Positions 5,728 through 5,839 of a DNA stretch of 5,839 nt are shown piece after piece. The number at the start of each line of letters is the position of its first letter. Positions within the stretch are counted from its first letter, which is position 1. The notes under the pieces are model-generated. The model was not told the origin of the DNA and searched no databases. It was given only the letters and a program-made list of their open reading frames with translations. The DNA is from Kiritimatiellia bacterium (GTDB taxonomy: Bacteria > Verrucomicrobiota > Kiritimatiellia > RFP12 > UBA1067): positions 1 through 5,839 of the forward strand of contig CAAGNL010000240.1 of the NCBI GenBank assembly GCA_900771305.1. Direction: 5' to 3'. Both the position numbers and the translations under genes were made by a program.

Positions 5728-5839
5728 GGGCAAACTTTCCCCCCGCGCTGACGCGCCAGGACCAGCGCCGTACGGGCTGGGAGATAGAGCCTGACGTAGT
5801 CGACGCGTTCATTGTCCTTCACCACGGGCTCCGGTGTGA
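5715..5839 (-). CDS. 3' end of an unidentified gene entering from the right edge
   Basis: One minus-strand frame is open from the window edge for 40 codons to a TAG stop at 5715-5717; the other two hit stops within 10 codons. Codons are mostly G/C-ending, like the neighbouring genes. The visible tail includes DYVRLYLPARTALVL followed by a basic stretch and VCPCTP. A pattern of a beta-strand, a proline and ALVL resembles the last strand of the all-beta C-terminal domain of alpha-amylase/branching-enzyme proteins, but 40 residues are too few to name a family. No terminator is seen between it and the VOC gene, 63 nt downstream. Confidence 0.5.
   Translation of the reverse strand, partial: TPEPVVKDNERVDYVRLYLPARTALVLARQRGGKVCPCTP

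Noticed and set aside
1..5839. CRISPR arrays, tRNA or rRNA genes, insertion sequences, attachment sites
   Set aside because: Reading both strands showed no regularly spaced repeats, no cloverleaf-like sequence, no transposase motifs and no long terminal repeats.

Overview
The window is a GC-rich stretch (roughly 60% by eye) of a bacterial chromosome. Every convincing gene lies on the minus strand, so transcription runs from high to low coordinates. Gene content (a secreted clan GH-A glycoside hydrolase, a beta-mannosidase-like GH2 enzyme, a stand-alone DhaK-type protein and a small VOC protein) together with the GC-rich codon usage suggests a polysaccharide-degrading heterotroph. The Verrucomicrobiota/Kiritimatiellota/Lentisphaerota group is one possibility, but this is a guess from general resemblance and no marker gene is present to prove it.

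Layout in transcription order. At the right edge (5839-5715) is the 3' tail of an unidentified gene. A predicted promoter (5699-5727) overlaps its stop codon, and an 11-bp palindrome sits at the predicted transcription start. It leads into a two-gene unit: a compact 110-aa vicinal-oxygen-chelate (VOC) protein (5651-5319), then, after a 63-nt gap holding a perfect 9-bp hairpin, a 333-aa dihydroxyacetone-kinase DhaK homologue (5255-4254). Two back-to-back hairpins, the second a strong terminator, close this unit.

Directly behind the terminator is an extended -10 element, so close to the next ATG that the transcript is predicted to be leaderless. It drives a 954-aa exported GH5-like glycosidase with large C-terminal beta-rich extensions (4182-1318). 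Only 14 nt later a beta-mannosidase-like GH2 gene starts (1303) and runs off the left edge of the window. The two hydrolases look like a translationally coupled operon in which the exported GH5-like enzyme cuts a polysaccharide (possibly a mannan or other beta-glycan) and the GH2 exo-enzyme trims the products.

No rRNA, tRNA, CRISPR, insertion sequence or phage gene was seen, and no gene-free stretch exceeds 71 bp. The very long plus-strand reading frames are antisense shadows of these genes. The window is mostly recognisable metabolism. The parts most worth a second look are the GH5-like protein with its large unassigned C-terminal half, the terminator/promoter overlap with a leaderless start, and the VOC-DhaK pairing without DhaL or DhaM.
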